DNA of 64,000 nucleotides from Paenibacillus sp. P25 (GTDB lineage: Bacteria > Bacillota > Bacilli > Paenibacillales > NBRC-103111): contig CP085629.1 of NCBI GenBank assembly GCA_024704175.1, forward strand, positions 6,489,001 to 6,553,000. The letters are read 5' to 3'. Every line of letters begins with the position of its first letter. The first letter of the stretch is position 1. The position numbers were made by a program, and so were the translations under genes. Below are positions 1 through 9,209 of the stretch, one piece after another. The notes under the pieces are model-generated. The model was given only the letters and a program-made list of their open reading frames with translations, had not been told where the DNA came from and did not search any database.

Positions 1-825
1 TTCACACCCGCCAAGCGGATGCGGATGATGGACCGGGGAGCGATTGCGCCGGGGAAAATCGCCGATTTCCTGCTGCTCTCGGATCTGCGGGAATTGACCA
101 TCGACCAGGTGTACAAGAAGGGCCGGAAGGTATACGACGCCGGCGAGCCGTACCGTCAGACGCCGAAGTCTTCCGCTTTCCCGGCACATTATTACGAGAG
201 CGTCAAGTCGCCGCCGCTGAGCGAAGCCGATTTTGCTGTAGCGGTAGATGCGGCGGACGGGAAGCATGACTGCCGCGTCATGATGGTGAAGGACGGCTCC
301 ACCTTTACGGAGGAGCGCTATGCCGAGGTCGAAGTGCGCGAAGGCCGGCTGAACTGGCAGGGCAGCGGTTGTGCGCTGATTGCGACCTTCGAGCGGTACG
401 GGAAGAACGGCAACCGGGCGTACGGCCTGATCGGCGGAGATACGATCCAGCGGGGCGCCGTGGCGACGACGTATTCGCACGACAACCACAATCTGCTGGT
501 CGTCGGACGGAATGTCGCCGATATGGTGCTCGCGGCCAACGAGATTATCCGCAAGCAGGGCGGCTTCTGCGTGGTGGAAGACGGCAAGGTGCTGGCGAGT
601 CTCCACCTGCCGGTTGGCGGCATCCTGACGGAGGTCCCGCTGGAGGAGACGGCGCTGGAAGTGGAGCGGCTGCGCCGGGCCATGGAATCGCTCGGGTACC
701 GTCATTACAACCCGATCATGTCGATCAGCACGCACTCAGCGCCGGTCAGCCCTGCGCTGAAGATTACGGACTTCGGGTTAATCGATGTGAACGGCGGCAA
801 GGTGGTGCCGCTGCTGGTGCAGTAG
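1..825 (+). CDS. ade: Adenine deaminase, C-terminal part (5' end outside window)
   Basis: The visible 274 residues match the C-terminal half of bacterial adenine deaminase (AdeC/Ade), which converts adenine to hypoxanthine and ammonia in purine salvage. The reading frame is already open at base 1, so the N-terminal amidohydrolase barrel with its metal ligands lies upstream of the window. Visible family features are the end of the barrel (GAIAPGKIADFLLL), then the C-terminal domain with the YSHDNHNL and LPVGGILTEVP segments. The family is about 570-600 residues, so roughly half is missing. It stops at TAG and is followed by a strong hairpin. There is no sign of damage in the visible part. Confidence 0.9.
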   Translation, partial: FTPAKRMRMMDRGAIAPGKIADFLLLSDLRELTIDQVYKKGRKVYDAGEPYRQTPKSSAFPAHYYESVKSPPLSEADFAVAVDAADGKHDCRVMMVKDGSTFTEERYAEVEVREGRLNWQGSGCALIATFERYGKNGNRAYGLIGGDTIQRGAVATTYSHDNHNLLVVGRNVADMVLAANEIIRKQGGFCVVEDGKVLASLHLPVGGILTEVPLEETALEVERLRRAMESLGYRHYNPIMSISTHSAPVSPALKITDFGLIDVNGGKVVPLLVQ

Positions 826-897
826 GGATAAGGATTATGGCAAGCAATGAAAAAATTTGTTGGGAAATATTTTTTAAGTAAACTTCAAGGAAATAAA

Positions 898-934
898 GAA
901 ACCCGAACGTCTTCGTCTACGACGTTCGGGTTTC
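898..934. terminator. Bidirectional intrinsic terminator
   Basis: A perfect 14-bp stem (898-911 with 921-934) has a 9-base loop and A/T flanks on both sides. It lies between the converging adenine deaminase gene and the small secreted-protein gene, so it can serve both strands. Confidence 0.85.
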
Positions 935-978
935 TCAATTATTCTGAAATGTTTCAGATCGAATTTTTTAGCTTGTAA

Positions 979-1464
979 TTATTTCACTTCAGCTTTGTTA
1001 TCAGAAGCAAAGCCGGCATATTGAACATTTACTGAACCTTCCGATGAATGATATTGAACGGTATAAGTACCACCACGTACACCATCCGGGTAATCAGGAG
1101 GACTTAACCAAGTGTCTTGTGCACCGCCATTAATCGTTTTTGTATAGTATACCTTACCGGATTCATGGGTTATAGATATAGTAACGGGTTTCGAATCTTT
1201 ATTGTAAAACCACATTTTCACATATCCATAAGTAGCAGGAACAATAAACGCAGATGTAGTGGAACTTGAAGCTGTAACCGTACCGTCCCATTTGTTACCA
1301 AACGTCATTGGTTTAAAAATTCCGCCCTCTACTGTAGCTGGGCTTGCTGTCACATTAGGCGCTGTTGCTGGCGTTTCGGCAGCACTTGCGGAGCCGACAA
1401 TTGCAACAGAAGCGAGGACGGCGGATACTGCGAGAGTTGCTGCGGTCTTTTTTACGATTTTCAA
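979..1464 (-). CDS. Small secreted protein of unknown function
   Basis: The gene encodes about 161 residues with a clear Sec signal peptide: Lys-rich start, hydrophobic stretch, and cleavage after SASA. The mature part is a Ser/Thr/Tyr/Gly-rich, probably all-beta domain ending near VQYAGFASDNKAEVK. I do not recognise a family. An upstream in-frame ATG (1482) exists, but the TTG at 1464 is preferred because a GGGAG motif sits about 10 bases before it and the protein then begins with a normal signal peptide (MKIVKKTAATL). The gene is isolated, AT-richer than its neighbours, converges on the adenine deaminase gene and shares its terminator. A cell-surface or exported role is inferred only from the signal peptide. 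Confidence 0.7.
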   Translation of the reverse strand: MKIVKKTAATLAVSAVLASVAIVGSASAAETPATAPNVTASPATVEGGIFKPMTFGNKWDGTVTASSSTTSAFIVPATYGYVKMWFYNKDSKPVTISITHESGKVYYTKTINGGAQDTWLSPPDYPDGVRGGTYTVQYHSSEGSVNVQYAGFASDNKAEVK

Positions 1465-1482
1465 CTGGATACACTCTCCCAT

Positions 1483-2031
1483 AAATGGATTATTTTTACT
1501 AAATGACCATTGTAAAATATATCCAATAATAATAAAATAAGATAGAAGAACTATTTATTTTTAACATTTTTATACAATTATTTACATTTAAAGAGTGGTA
1601 AATGTAAATTGTTCTGTTTAATTAACGTCAACAAAAGGGAAAAGTTGCAGTTAAATGTTTCTTCACCACAAAAAACTCTATGTTACATGCGGCCGTAATG
1701 AATTGGCGCGAGGGGCAGTCGTTGAAGCCTGTCGAGCACCAGTTGCACCTTGTTACGAATCGTGCTCCATCAACAATTAGCGTTGGTCATAGGATATATA
1801 TGGAACGTAGAATTTTGCAAACGTTATACATTTTTAAAACGCCGGCACATCGGTCTCCGTTAATTTACAACAATAGGACAGCAAGAAGATCTATTTCACA
1901 CAAACCATTGCGTGAACCAATCCTTTGATTGGTAAAGCTAGACGAACGGTCCGCAGGGCGTAAGATCGGGTAAATACATCCTTACCATCTCAGGCGGCAA
2001 TTTCGGATGTCCCCTTTTAACGCAGCATTTC
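1483..2031. other. AT-rich intergenic stretch, no supported gene
   Basis: This 550-base stretch is AT-rich, especially 1495-1680, unlike the rest of the window. It must hold the promoter of the secreted-protein gene at its left end, but I could not identify a convincing -35/-10 pair. An open frame at 1680-1928 has no ribosome binding site and no recognisable product. Confidence 0.5.
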
Positions 2032-3168
2032 CTATTTTTTTGCTTCATGGTTTGCGATTGGGAACCACCCTGGAGTATGGATCATTTTCTGCCATAATGG
2101 ATCGGAAATTCCCAATTTTTCTTGATCATTTAAAGTTAACTCCGTCCTAATTTCACTTTCCTTCCCTTGAATTATTTTTTCAACCCAATCCGGATCGATA
2201 ATCAGTTCTCGTCCAAGCGCTATAAACGGGACGCTGGATTGTAGCGCTCTAAGCGCCTCGTCAGGGGTGCGGATCGAACCTACACCGATGACGGGAACTC
2301 GTTGCCCTACGAGCTCATCGATGATTTCCATCCTAGAGCGGCTGTCCTCTACGCCACGTCTAGGCTTAGACCAAAAGTCCATTAAAGAGACATGCAGATA
2401 ATCCAGGTTTTTATTTGCCAGGGCATCCACCAATTTTAGTGTATCCGCCATTGTAATACCGGGTGTCATTTCTTCTTCCGGTGAAAACCGATATCCCACA
2501 AGAAACGGGCGTTTGGCATGCTCAGCCACCGTTTTATTGACTTCATCTACAATAGCGAGCGGAAACGCCATACGTCTGTCTACATTTCCTCCCCAACGAT
2601 CATCACGTCGGTTGGTGTATAGCGAGAAAAATTGTTGGATAAGAAATCGATTTGCCCCGTGGATCTCTACCCCGTCGAAACCAGCCTTGATGGCCCTACG
2701 GGTGCTTGAGCCAAATGCACGAATGATCTCTATAATTTCTTGCTCTTCGAGCGCTCAAGGGATCACACTCGACCCTTCTTTAGCAACCGCACTCGCACTC
2801 ACGATTTCTCCATTCGCTACCGCATCAGGCAGACATTCGCGACCCCCATGAAAGATTTGCAGAATGGCTTTTGCCCCATGTTTCTTAATTGCCGCCGCCA
2901 GACGTTGTAAGCTTGGGATCATATCATCACGATCTGCGGCGAGCTCCCCGCCAAACACCTTACCATTTGATGTGACTACCGCACTTCCGGTGACAGCCAT
3001 TCCAACACCGTTCGAACGACTTTCGTAATACACGATCATCTCGTCCGATAGCGTACCGTCTTGCTGGGAATAAGAAATCGTCATGGGTGCAAGAACGATG
3101 CGGTTCTTTACTTCGACCCCCTTCTTGAAACGAAACGACTCCATTAAAGGTTGATATTTAGGGTTCAA
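2032..3168 (-). pseudogene. NADH:flavin oxidoreductase (OYE family) interrupted by an in-frame TGA
   Basis: This is an Old Yellow Enzyme-family FMN reductase, a TIM barrel that reduces activated C=C bonds using NAD(P)H. Visible motifs are NRIVLAPMT near the N-terminus, the HGGRE segment, and FDGVEIHGAN followed by the YTNRRDDRWGG loop. A single TGA at 2757-2755 splits the gene without changing frame. The family usually reads P-R-x-L here, so a CGA (Arg) to TGA change is the simplest explanation, unlike the indel lesions elsewhere. The start is TTG at 3168, with AAAGGAG 9 bases upstream. It is divergent from a MerR regulator and has a MerR-type promoter. Read through, it would be about 378 residues, a normal family length. 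Confidence 0.8.
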
Positions 3169-3209
3169 AGAAGTCCACTCCTTTAGTACTGAAATGATTA
3201 CCGTTACAA

Positions 3210-3240
3210 ATTTTATTAGTTGGAGTCGGCTCCAAGTCAA
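3210..3240 (-). promoter_or_regulatory. MerR-type promoter of the flavin oxidoreductase gene
   Basis: On the minus strand, TTGACT (3240-3235) and TAAAAT (3215-3210) are separated by 19 bp, the overlong spacer typical of MerR-activated promoters. The spacer holds the dyad TTGGAG-CCGA-CTCCAA, a good candidate MerR-family operator. Confidence 0.8.
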
Positions 3241-3278
3241 GACATGAAAACGGAAGTAGTTTTTTTAGGGTTAGAGAC

Positions 3279-3309
3279 TTGACTTGAAACCCGTTCTTGG
3301 ATGTATAAT
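3279..3309 (+). promoter_or_regulatory. Promoter of the merR-like gene, also with a 19-bp spacer
   Basis: TTGACT (3279-3284) and TATAAT (3304-3309) are separated by 19 bp and point to the MerR-like gene. The spacer carries a weaker version of the dyad seen in the divergent promoter (CTTG...TTGG), suggesting autoregulation by the same protein. Confidence 0.7.
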
Positions 3310-3339
3310 GCCCCTAAGTTTCAATTCCGGAGGTGCGGG

Positions 3340-3850
3340 ATGAAGGCGGAGCAAACTTTCACAATAAAGCAAACGGCGGAGTTAACCGGACTTTCCGAGG
3401 ACACGATCCGTTACTACGAAAAGATCAAGTTTGCTCCCTCAGGCGGACAGGAAAGATAATGGGCATCGCGTCTACCACCAGAAGGACATCTATACCATCC
3501 GATTGATAACCTGCTTGAAACAAACGGGGCTTTCCCTGGATGCCATGAGGCCATTTTTGAAGCTCTCCACTGACGCTAATCCTGCCGAATATCTTGAGTT
3601 GGTTGAAAAATTAAAAGGTCACCGGGAGAATATTGTCCGCCAAATCTCATCGCTTCAGCGACTCGTTGATTTTATTGACGAAAAGTTGGAAGAAGGGAGA
3701 CCCCGCCAGGAATGTCCAGCTCAAAATCCGGACGGCGTTTTAGAGGAACGCAAGGAGAAAGCGAAAATAAAGCCCATTTCCGTCGTTGAGATGAGTTATT
3801 TTTCCGCATCTGCGAAAACGGGTAAGTTGCCAAATGAAGGACTCCGATAA
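3340..3850 (+). pseudogene. MerR family transcriptional regulator, frameshifted near the N-terminus
   Basis: The product is a MerR-type activator (wing-helix DNA-binding domain then a dimerising coiled coil). Translation from ATG 3340, preceded by GGAGG, gives TIKQTAELTGLSEDTIRYYEK, the classic MerR recognition helix, but the frame then closes at about 3460. The protein continues one frame over as LPQADRKDNGHRVYHQKDI and runs to 3850. The shift sits in the TTT at about 3430, consistent with one extra T. The coiled coil spans roughly residues 80-115, and the C-terminus is Lys/Glu-rich. It is divergent from the OYE-family gene, and the paired long-spacer promoters suggest it activates that gene (AdhR/NmlR-like arrangement, inferred). 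Confidence 0.75.
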
Positions 3851-3903
3851 GGAGTTTTTCTCATGAATTGGAATATTAAAACGTAAATTGAGATAAAGAA
3901 AAT

Positions 3904-3928
3904 GGCCGGGAGACGAGTTCTCCCGGCC
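3904..3928. terminator. Bidirectional terminator hairpin
   Basis: A perfect 10-bp stem (3904-3913 with 3919-3928) with a 5-base loop is flanked by AAAA and TTTT, between the converging merR-like gene and a secreted-protein gene. A weaker ACTCC/GGAGT hairpin lies just upstream near 3840. Confidence 0.85.
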
Positions 3929-3939
3929 GTTTTCTTGCG

Positions 3940-4257
3940 CTATCCGTTCTGTTGTACACCTAGTGCTGACCTCTTACCGGCTATACGTTCCGACATAATA
4001 AGCCCCGGCCGGCGCGGAATGTTCTTATCGATCACGACCAATCCCACACCCCCGGGGATAAAAGCCGCGCGGGAATCGCCGGTCACCTGGTAGCTTCCCG
4101 GAACCCATACGCCGCCCACATACGTTTGCACCGTGGATGTGTCGGAAACGGTGGTACTGCCGTCCGCCGGATCGGCCAGTGCCGTACCCGCGGCGGCGGT
4201 CAGCATCAGCGCGGAGCTAAGAACGAACGAAGCCAGTTTCTTTTTGGACGATTTCAT
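3940..4257 (-). CDS. Small exported protein, unknown function
   Basis: The gene encodes about 105 residues. A Lys-rich N-terminus (MKSSKKKL) is followed by a hydrophobic stretch and a typical cleavage site after ALA, giving a mature protein of about 80 residues that begins DPADGSTTVSD. An upstream ATG at 4296 would add 13 residues, but AAAAGGAG just before 4257 decides the start. The mature part has a V-P-G-S-Y / G-G-V-G-L pattern and ends with several Arg/Lys. No family is recognised. It is divergent from the glycerophosphodiesterase gene and has its own terminator downstream. Confidence 0.65.
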   Translation of the reverse strand: MKSSKKKLASFVLSSALMLTAAAGTALADPADGSTTVSDTSTVQTYVGGVWVPGSYQVTGDSRAAFIPGGVGLVVIDKNIPRRPGLIMSERIAGKRSALGVQQNG

Positions 4258-4435
4258 CGGATACCACTCCTTTTCCAAATGTTTTGGCACTTTCAAGGAA
4301 TAATTAACCAGGAGGACGGGCTGTTAAGCATAAAAAAATGTCCGGAATATGACTCCTGCGTGGTTGTGCCATCATTGTAGGAGCGGCCATGCCCCAATTA
4401 AGATGGAGGGAGTATCGGAATCCGGGGGATCGCCA

Positions 4436-5415
4436 ATGAAGGATTATACAAAATTCATCCGAAGTAAGAAGGTTTGGGCTGTACTTGTGCTCATCGCGTT
4501 CGTTTATCTCAATAACTCGTCCCTGCTTGCCGGACCGCCGGGTGACGGGCCTCAACTGCTCGCTCATCGGGGGCTTGCGCAAACCTTTCCGATGGAAGGG
4601 CTCCGGAACGATACCTGCACGGCCGAGCGGATCTATGAACCGGAGCATCCGTTTTTGGAGAATACCCTGGCTTCGATGGAAGCCGCCTTCCAGGCCGGAG
4701 CCGATATCGTAGAATTCGATGTGCATATCACCAGGGACGAACAGTTCGCTGTCTTTCACGATTGGACGCTGGACTGCCGCACGAACGCCAAAGGGGTTAC
4801 CCGGGATTACACCATGGCCGAGCTCAAGAGCTTCGATATCGGCTACGGGTACACCGCGGATCATGGGAAGACCTACCCCTTCCGCGGCAAAGGGATCGGC
4901 CAGATGCCGTCGCTCACCGAGGTGCTGACCCGTTTTCCCGACAAGGCCTTCTTAATCGATGTCAAAAGCAGGGATCCCAGGGAAGGCGAACTGCTGGCTT
5001 CATATTTGACGAGGCTCTCCGAGCAGCAGCGCAGCCGGCTTGCGGTATACGGGGGGGACGAGCCGATCGCGGCGCTGAAGGCAAAGCTTCCCGACATGCG
5101 GGTCATGTCCAAAGCGACGATCAAAGGTCGCCTCCTTCCGTATGCCGCCATCGGGTGGACGGGCTATATTCCGGCGGCCTGCCGGCATACCGAGCTGCAT
5201 ATCCCGGAGAAGATCGGCCCGTGGCTGTGGGGCTGGCCCAATAAATTCTTGAATCGGATGGACCGTGCCGATACCCGCGTCGTCCTCGTCGGAGGAGACG
5301 GCGCGAGTTTTCCAGCGGGTTCGATACGCCCGAAGATACGAGGCGTCTTCCTGCGGGCTTTAGCGGCGTCGTCTGGACGAACCGCATCGATAAAATCGCC
5401 CCGCTGTATCATTGA
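4436..5415 (+). CDS. Glycerophosphodiester phosphodiesterase, membrane-anchored; C-terminus frameshifted
   Basis: This GDPD-family enzyme hydrolyses glycerophosphodiesters to glycerol-3-phosphate and an alcohol. One hydrophobic segment near residues 11-31 probably anchors it outside the membrane. Catalytic features are HRG (LLAHRGLA), the E-x-D pair (VEFDVH) and HD (VFHDWTL). ATG 4436 is chosen for the GGGGG motif just upstream. As sequenced, the frame runs to 5476, but from about 5303 the family-like C-terminus (FSSGFDTPED, GVVWTNRIDKIAPLYH) is in another frame and ends at TGA 5413-5415. That restored stop overlaps the -35 box of htpG, whereas the shifted version would run through the CIRCE element, so the 5415 end is more credible. 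Confidence 0.85.
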
Positions 5416-5440
5416 CATCAAAAATCAGGAATGCTATAAA
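5412..5440 (+). promoter_or_regulatory. Sigma-A promoter of htpG
   Basis: A perfect TTGACA (5412-5417) and TATAAA (5435-5440) are separated by 17 bp. The -35 box overlaps the restored stop codon of the phosphodiesterase gene. The CIRCE element begins 10 bases after the -10 box, so it covers the transcription start. Confidence 0.9.
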
Positions 5441-5449
5441 AAGAAATGG

Positions 5450-5476
5450 ATGGCACTCTTGAGTGGAGAGTGCTAA
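5450..5476 (+). promoter_or_regulatory. CIRCE operator (HrcA binding site)
   Basis: The element is ATGGCACTC-N9-GAGTGCTAA. Compared with the consensus TTAGCACTC-N9-GAGTGCTAA, the right arm is 9/9, the left arm 7/9 and the spacer exactly 9. It lies across the start of transcription of htpG, so HrcA repression with heat-shock release is expected. Confidence 0.93.
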
Positions 5477-5498
5477 CAAAGCGAGAGGAGAGGTTTCA

Positions 5499-7324
5499 GT
5501 GGAAAAGAAGCAGTTCCAGGCCGAATCGAAGCGTCTGCTGGAAATGATGATCAACTCCATCTATACGCAGAAGGAGATTTTCCTTCGGGAGCTGATCTCG
5601 AACGCCAGCGACGCCATCGATAAGATTTACTATAAAGCGTTGACCGACGAGAACCTGGTTTTTGATAAAGACAGCTACAACATCAAGGTCATTCCCGATA
5701 AGGACAAAAGAACCCTGACCATTCGCGACACCGGGATCGGCATGACGAAGGACGAGCTGGAGAGTCACCTCGGCGTCATTGCAAGAAGCGGTTCCCTGGC
5801 CTTCAAGAAGGAGAACGAAACCAAAGACGGCCATACGATCATCGGGCAATTCGGCGTCGGGTTTTATTCGGCGTTCATGGTAGCGGACGTCGTCACCGTG
5901 ATCAGCAAGGCCTTGGGATCGGACAGCGCCTACAAATGGGAATCGGCGGGTGCCGACGGATACACGATCGAGCCTTGCGAGAAGGATGAGGTCGGTACCG
6001 AAATCATCCTGCAAATCAAAGCGAACACCGAGGAAGAGAGCTACGACGAATTCCTGGAGGGTTACCGGTTAAGGTCGATCATCAAGAAATACTCCGATTT
6101 TATCCGTTATCCGATTTACCTGGAGGATCAGATCGTCAACAGCATGGTGCCGATCTGGAGGAAGAACAAGAACGAGCTGACCGCCGAGGACTACGAGAAG
6201 TTCTACACGGAGAAGCATTACGGCTTCGACAAGCCGCTGAAGCATATCCATATCAGCGCAGACGGCGCGGTGGTCTACCAGGCCATCCTGTATATTCCGG
6301 AGACGATGCCCTTCGACTACTATTCGAAGGAGTACGAGAAGGGCCTGGAGCTCTACGCGAACGGCGTGCTGATCATGAACAAATGCGCGGATCTGCTTTG
6401 CCGGACTATTTCAGCTTCGTCAAGGGGATGGTCGATTCGGAGAGCCTGTCGCTCAACATCTCCCGCGAGATGCTGCAGCACGACCGGGCGCTGAAGCTCA
6501 TCGCCAGGAATATCGAGAACAAGATCAAGAGCCAGCTGCAGAGCATGCTGAAGGATGAAAGAGAGAAGTACGAGAAGTTCTTCCAAACGTTCGGGCGACA
6601 GCTCAAGTTCGGCGTTTACAGCGATTTCGGCGACCACAAGGAAGTGCTGCAGGATCTGCTGCTGTTCTACTCCTCCAAGGAGAAGAAGCTCGTCACGCTT
6701 GAGGAGTATGTGTCGAGAATGCCGGAGGACCAGAAGTATATCTACTACGCTTCCGGCGAATCGAACGAACGGATCGAGAAGTCGCCGCAGACGGAGATGG
6801 TGGCGGACAAGGGCTACGAAATCCTGTATTTCACCGACGATATCGACGAGTTCGCCATCAAGATGCTGATGAAGTACAAGGATAAAGAGTTCAAATCCGT
6901 ATCCAGCGGTGATCTCGGCATTGAAACCGGCGACAGCGGCAAAGAGGACGAAGCGGACAAGAAGGACAGTGTGGAGCTGTTCGACTACATGAAGGAGCAA
7001 CTGGCGGGGAAAGTCAGCGGCGTCCGGGCGTCCAAAAGGCTGAAATCCCATCCGGTGTGCCTGTCGACGGACGGCGAGGTAACGATCGAGATGGAGAAGA
7101 TCCTGAACGCGATGCCGGGAAATGAGAAGGTGAAGGCGGATAAGGTGCTGGAAATCAACACCCAGCATGCGGTGTATCAATCGCTGAAGGACGCCTACGA
7201 GAAGGATAAAGAGAAGCTGAAGCTGTACACGGCGATTCTCTACAATCAGGCGCTCATCATCGAGGGGCTGGCGGTTGAGGATCCGGTCGAATTTACGAAC
7301 GACATCTGCAAAATCATGGTCTAA
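5499..7324 (+). pseudogene. htpG: Chaperone protein HtpG (Hsp90), one frameshift, probably a sequence error
   Basis: HtpG is the cytosolic Hsp90 chaperone, an ATP-driven dimer. The N-terminal GHKL ATPase domain is clear: LISNASDAIDK, the DTGIGM motif and GQFGVGFYSAFM. The middle and C-terminal domains follow. The start is GTG 5499, with AGGAGAGG just upstream; an earlier GTG (5463) lies inside the CIRCE element and is unlikely. The frame breaks in CTTTG at 6396-6400: NKCADLL is followed by PDYFSFVKG in another frame, a net +2 (or -1) change. The restored protein is about 607 residues, close to the usual 620-630. It is controlled by the sigma-A promoter and CIRCE upstream, and a hairpin terminator follows. 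Confidence 0.92.
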
Positions 7325-7360
7325 GCCCCCGGTTCACCCGGGCAGGCTAGGGCCTGCGGA

Positions 7361-7392
7361 CAACCACCTTTCGGACTTGCGGAGGGTGGTTG
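7361..7392. terminator. Terminator hairpin between htpG and a converging gene
   Basis: The arms CAACCACC (7361-7368) and GGTGGTTG (7385-7392) pair perfectly, with partial extension inward. It lies between the stop of htpG and the end of the minus-strand membrane-protein gene. Confidence 0.7.
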
Positions 7393-7404
7393 TTCACTTA
7401 TCCT

Positions 7405-7884
7405 TCATTTTTCGATCGGCACCCGGTAGATGAACATCAAGGCGGTCACGATCAGTGCGGACAGCCCGTAAGCCCACAAGGGCTTGGTGTAATGCAGCCG
7501 GATCATGAGGACGGCGACGGTAGAGAACAGGATCGAGCTGGTGAAGCTCCAACCGTGATGATAGGAGATCAGCCCCAGCAGGCGGTCGATCCATTCGATA
7601 ACGCACCAAATGCCTACCCAGAGCACGACCCATAGAGCCGCTTTCATTTTTCCGGTCGGAAAATGCCCCAAATATAAAATGGTACTGCAGGGATAACAGA
7701 GGAACGCTATGAATAGTGTGCTGGCCGTATGGCTCGGAAGAACCGCGGTGGGCTCGAACCGCCACATCGAATAGTTGTAGGTCAGGAAGTTGTACAATAA
7801 ATCGCCGACGATCAAATAAAGAATGGTGGCTTGATACTTCCGCCAATTTCTCCAATCCCCCAGCGCCACAGTAAATAAAACCAC
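7405..7884 (-). CDS. Polytopic membrane protein, CBO0543-like
   Basis: The 159-residue protein has about five hydrophobic helices. The N-terminal pattern GDWRNWRKYQATILYLIVGDLLYN followed by a YNYSMWRFEP loop resembles the uncharacterised CBO0543 family of Bacillota membrane proteins (recognised from the motif, not searched). The start is uncertain. GTG 7884 is in frame, but an overlapping frame starting at ATG about 7909 encodes a hydrophobic MFHVLRAIL segment, so the true N-terminus may lie there with a one-base shift in between. Its role is unknown. It is divergent from the KdgR-like regulator. Confidence 0.6.
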   Translation of the reverse strand: MVLFTVALGDWRNWRKYQATILYLIVGDLLYNFLTYNYSMWRFEPTAVLPSHTASTLFIAFLCYPCSTILYLGHFPTGKMKAALWVVLWVGIWCVIEWIDRLLGLISYHHGWSFTSSILFSTVAVLMIRLHYTKPLWAYGLSALIVTALMFIYRVPIEK

Positions 7885-8021
7885 AGGATCGCTCTCAATA
7901 CATGAAACATAGCTGCATCTAACCCGCTTTTTGCATATTTTTGTAAATTTAATAAAATGATTTCCAAATTCGGGCGATTATATGAGTGCATTCTTTTCAG
8001 CCCGCTAACGTCGCCCCTTTC

Positions 8022-8050
8022 TTTCCATGCCCAGGGTGCTATTGTATAAT
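8022..8050 (+). promoter_or_regulatory. Putative promoter of the kdgR-like gene
   Basis: TATAAT (8045-8050) is preceded at 17 bp by TTTCCA (4 of 6 matches to the -35 consensus), 35 bases before the GTG start. Confidence 0.5.
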
Positions 8051-8084
8051 GATCTGATAATGTACTTGCCTGCGGGGATAACCA

Positions 8085-9088
8085 GTGGAAAAGATAACGA
8101 TTGCGGACGTGGCCTCCAAAGCCGGCGTTTCGAAAAGCACCGTTTCCCAGTTTTTGAATAAACGGTATGAATATATGGGCTCGGATACCCGGAAAAAAAT
8201 AGAGGAAGCTATTGAGGCGCTCGGCTACCGGCCCAATGCGCTTGCGCGGGGGCTCAAGCAGAAGCGGACCTCGACGATCGGCGTCATTGTCGCGAACATC
8301 ATGCATCAGTTCTCAACCGAAATCTGCCGGGCGATTGAAGATGTGTGCCAGGAGCGGGAGATGAGCGTTATCTTATGCAATACCGATGAAGATGCCGAGA
8401 AGGAAAAGAAGTATATCGAGATGCTGCAGGCCAAGCAGGTGGATGGGATCATTCTGTTTCCCACGGGGCTCAATGTGCCGCTGTATAAGAAGCTGATCAA
8501 GCAGCAGTATCCCGTTCTGTTCATCGACCGGAAAGTAGAGGGACTTAAGGCGGATACCGTGGTCGTGAACAACCGGGAGTCGGTCTATGAGGCCGTCGGC
8601 CATTTGGCTAACCAGGGGCATCGCCGGATCGCCATGATTACACCTCCGCTGACGATCAGCTCCCGGCTCGAGCGGGTGGAAGGGTACAAGCAGGCCGCGG
8701 CGGATTTCGGACTTGAGCCGGATTACTTGATCAGTACGGAGATCGCCAAAGTCCGCGACCGGATGGAAGCCTTGTTCGCCCCGGAGGAAGCGCCTACGGC
8801 CCTCATTGCCGGGAATGACCTGGTTCTCTTGGAAGTGCTTGAATTCGTGAAGGAGAGGGGGATCCGGGTGCCGGACGAGCTGGCGCTGCTCGTATTCGAT
8901 AATATCCCTTTCGCCCATTTGTCGACGCCGACCTTGACCACGATCAGCCAGCCGTCGGGAGAGATGGGCCGGAAGGCGGCCGAGCTGCTGCTGAAGCGGA
9001 TTGAGTCCGCGGAGGGGCCGGCGCGCAGGAATACCGCTTCGACTGCAAGCTGATTGTCCGGGAGTCGACCGTTCGGACAATCGGCTGA
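8085..9088 (+). CDS. kdgR: LacI family repressor, KdgR-like; last ~25 codons frameshifted
   Basis: The protein begins at GTG 8085 with a canonical LacI helix-turn-helix (TIADVASKAGVSKSTVSQFLN) and hinge (LGYRPNALARGLKQ), followed by a periplasmic-binding-type sensor domain. The sequence resembles KdgR, the repressor of 2-keto-3-deoxygluconate genes in Bacillus. As sequenced the frame ends at 9053, but from about 9015 the usual LacI C-terminus (EYRFDCKLIVREST) is found in another frame and ends at TGA 9086-9088. The downstream operon begins 120 bases later with kinase and transporter genes of sugar-acid metabolism and two LacI-type palindromes in its leader, so those are the likely targets. 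Confidence 0.82.
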
Positions 9089-9107
9089 TGCCGGGAAAAT
9101 TCACCTC

Positions 9108-9136
9108 TTGAAATTAGGGAAGGGATCGAATATAAT
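9108..9136 (+). promoter_or_regulatory. Sigma-A promoter of the sugar-acid operon
   Basis: TTGAAA (9108-9113) and TATAAT (9131-9136) are separated by 17 bp. The palindromic operators start 13 bases downstream, so a repressor there would block initiation or early elongation. Confidence 0.85.
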
Positions 9137-9149
9137 TCAGACATAAATA

Positions 9150-9175
9150 CTAAACCGATTTAGTAAATCGATTTA
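9150..9175 (+). promoter_or_regulatory. Tandem LacI-type operators
   Basis: CTAAACCGATTTAG (9150-9163) is followed directly by the perfect palindrome TAAATCGATTTA (9164-9175); both have the central CG typical of LacI-family sites. A third half-like TTAAACCGGT follows at 9176. The likely ligand is the KdgR-like repressor encoded just upstream (inferred). Confidence 0.8.
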
Positions 9176-9209
9176 TTAAACCGGTGAACATAGAGAGAGG
9201 AGCACCCCT

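Noticed and set aside
1680..1928. 82-codon open frame on the plus strand
   Set aside because: It lies in AT-rich DNA with no ribosome site and no protein-like pattern.
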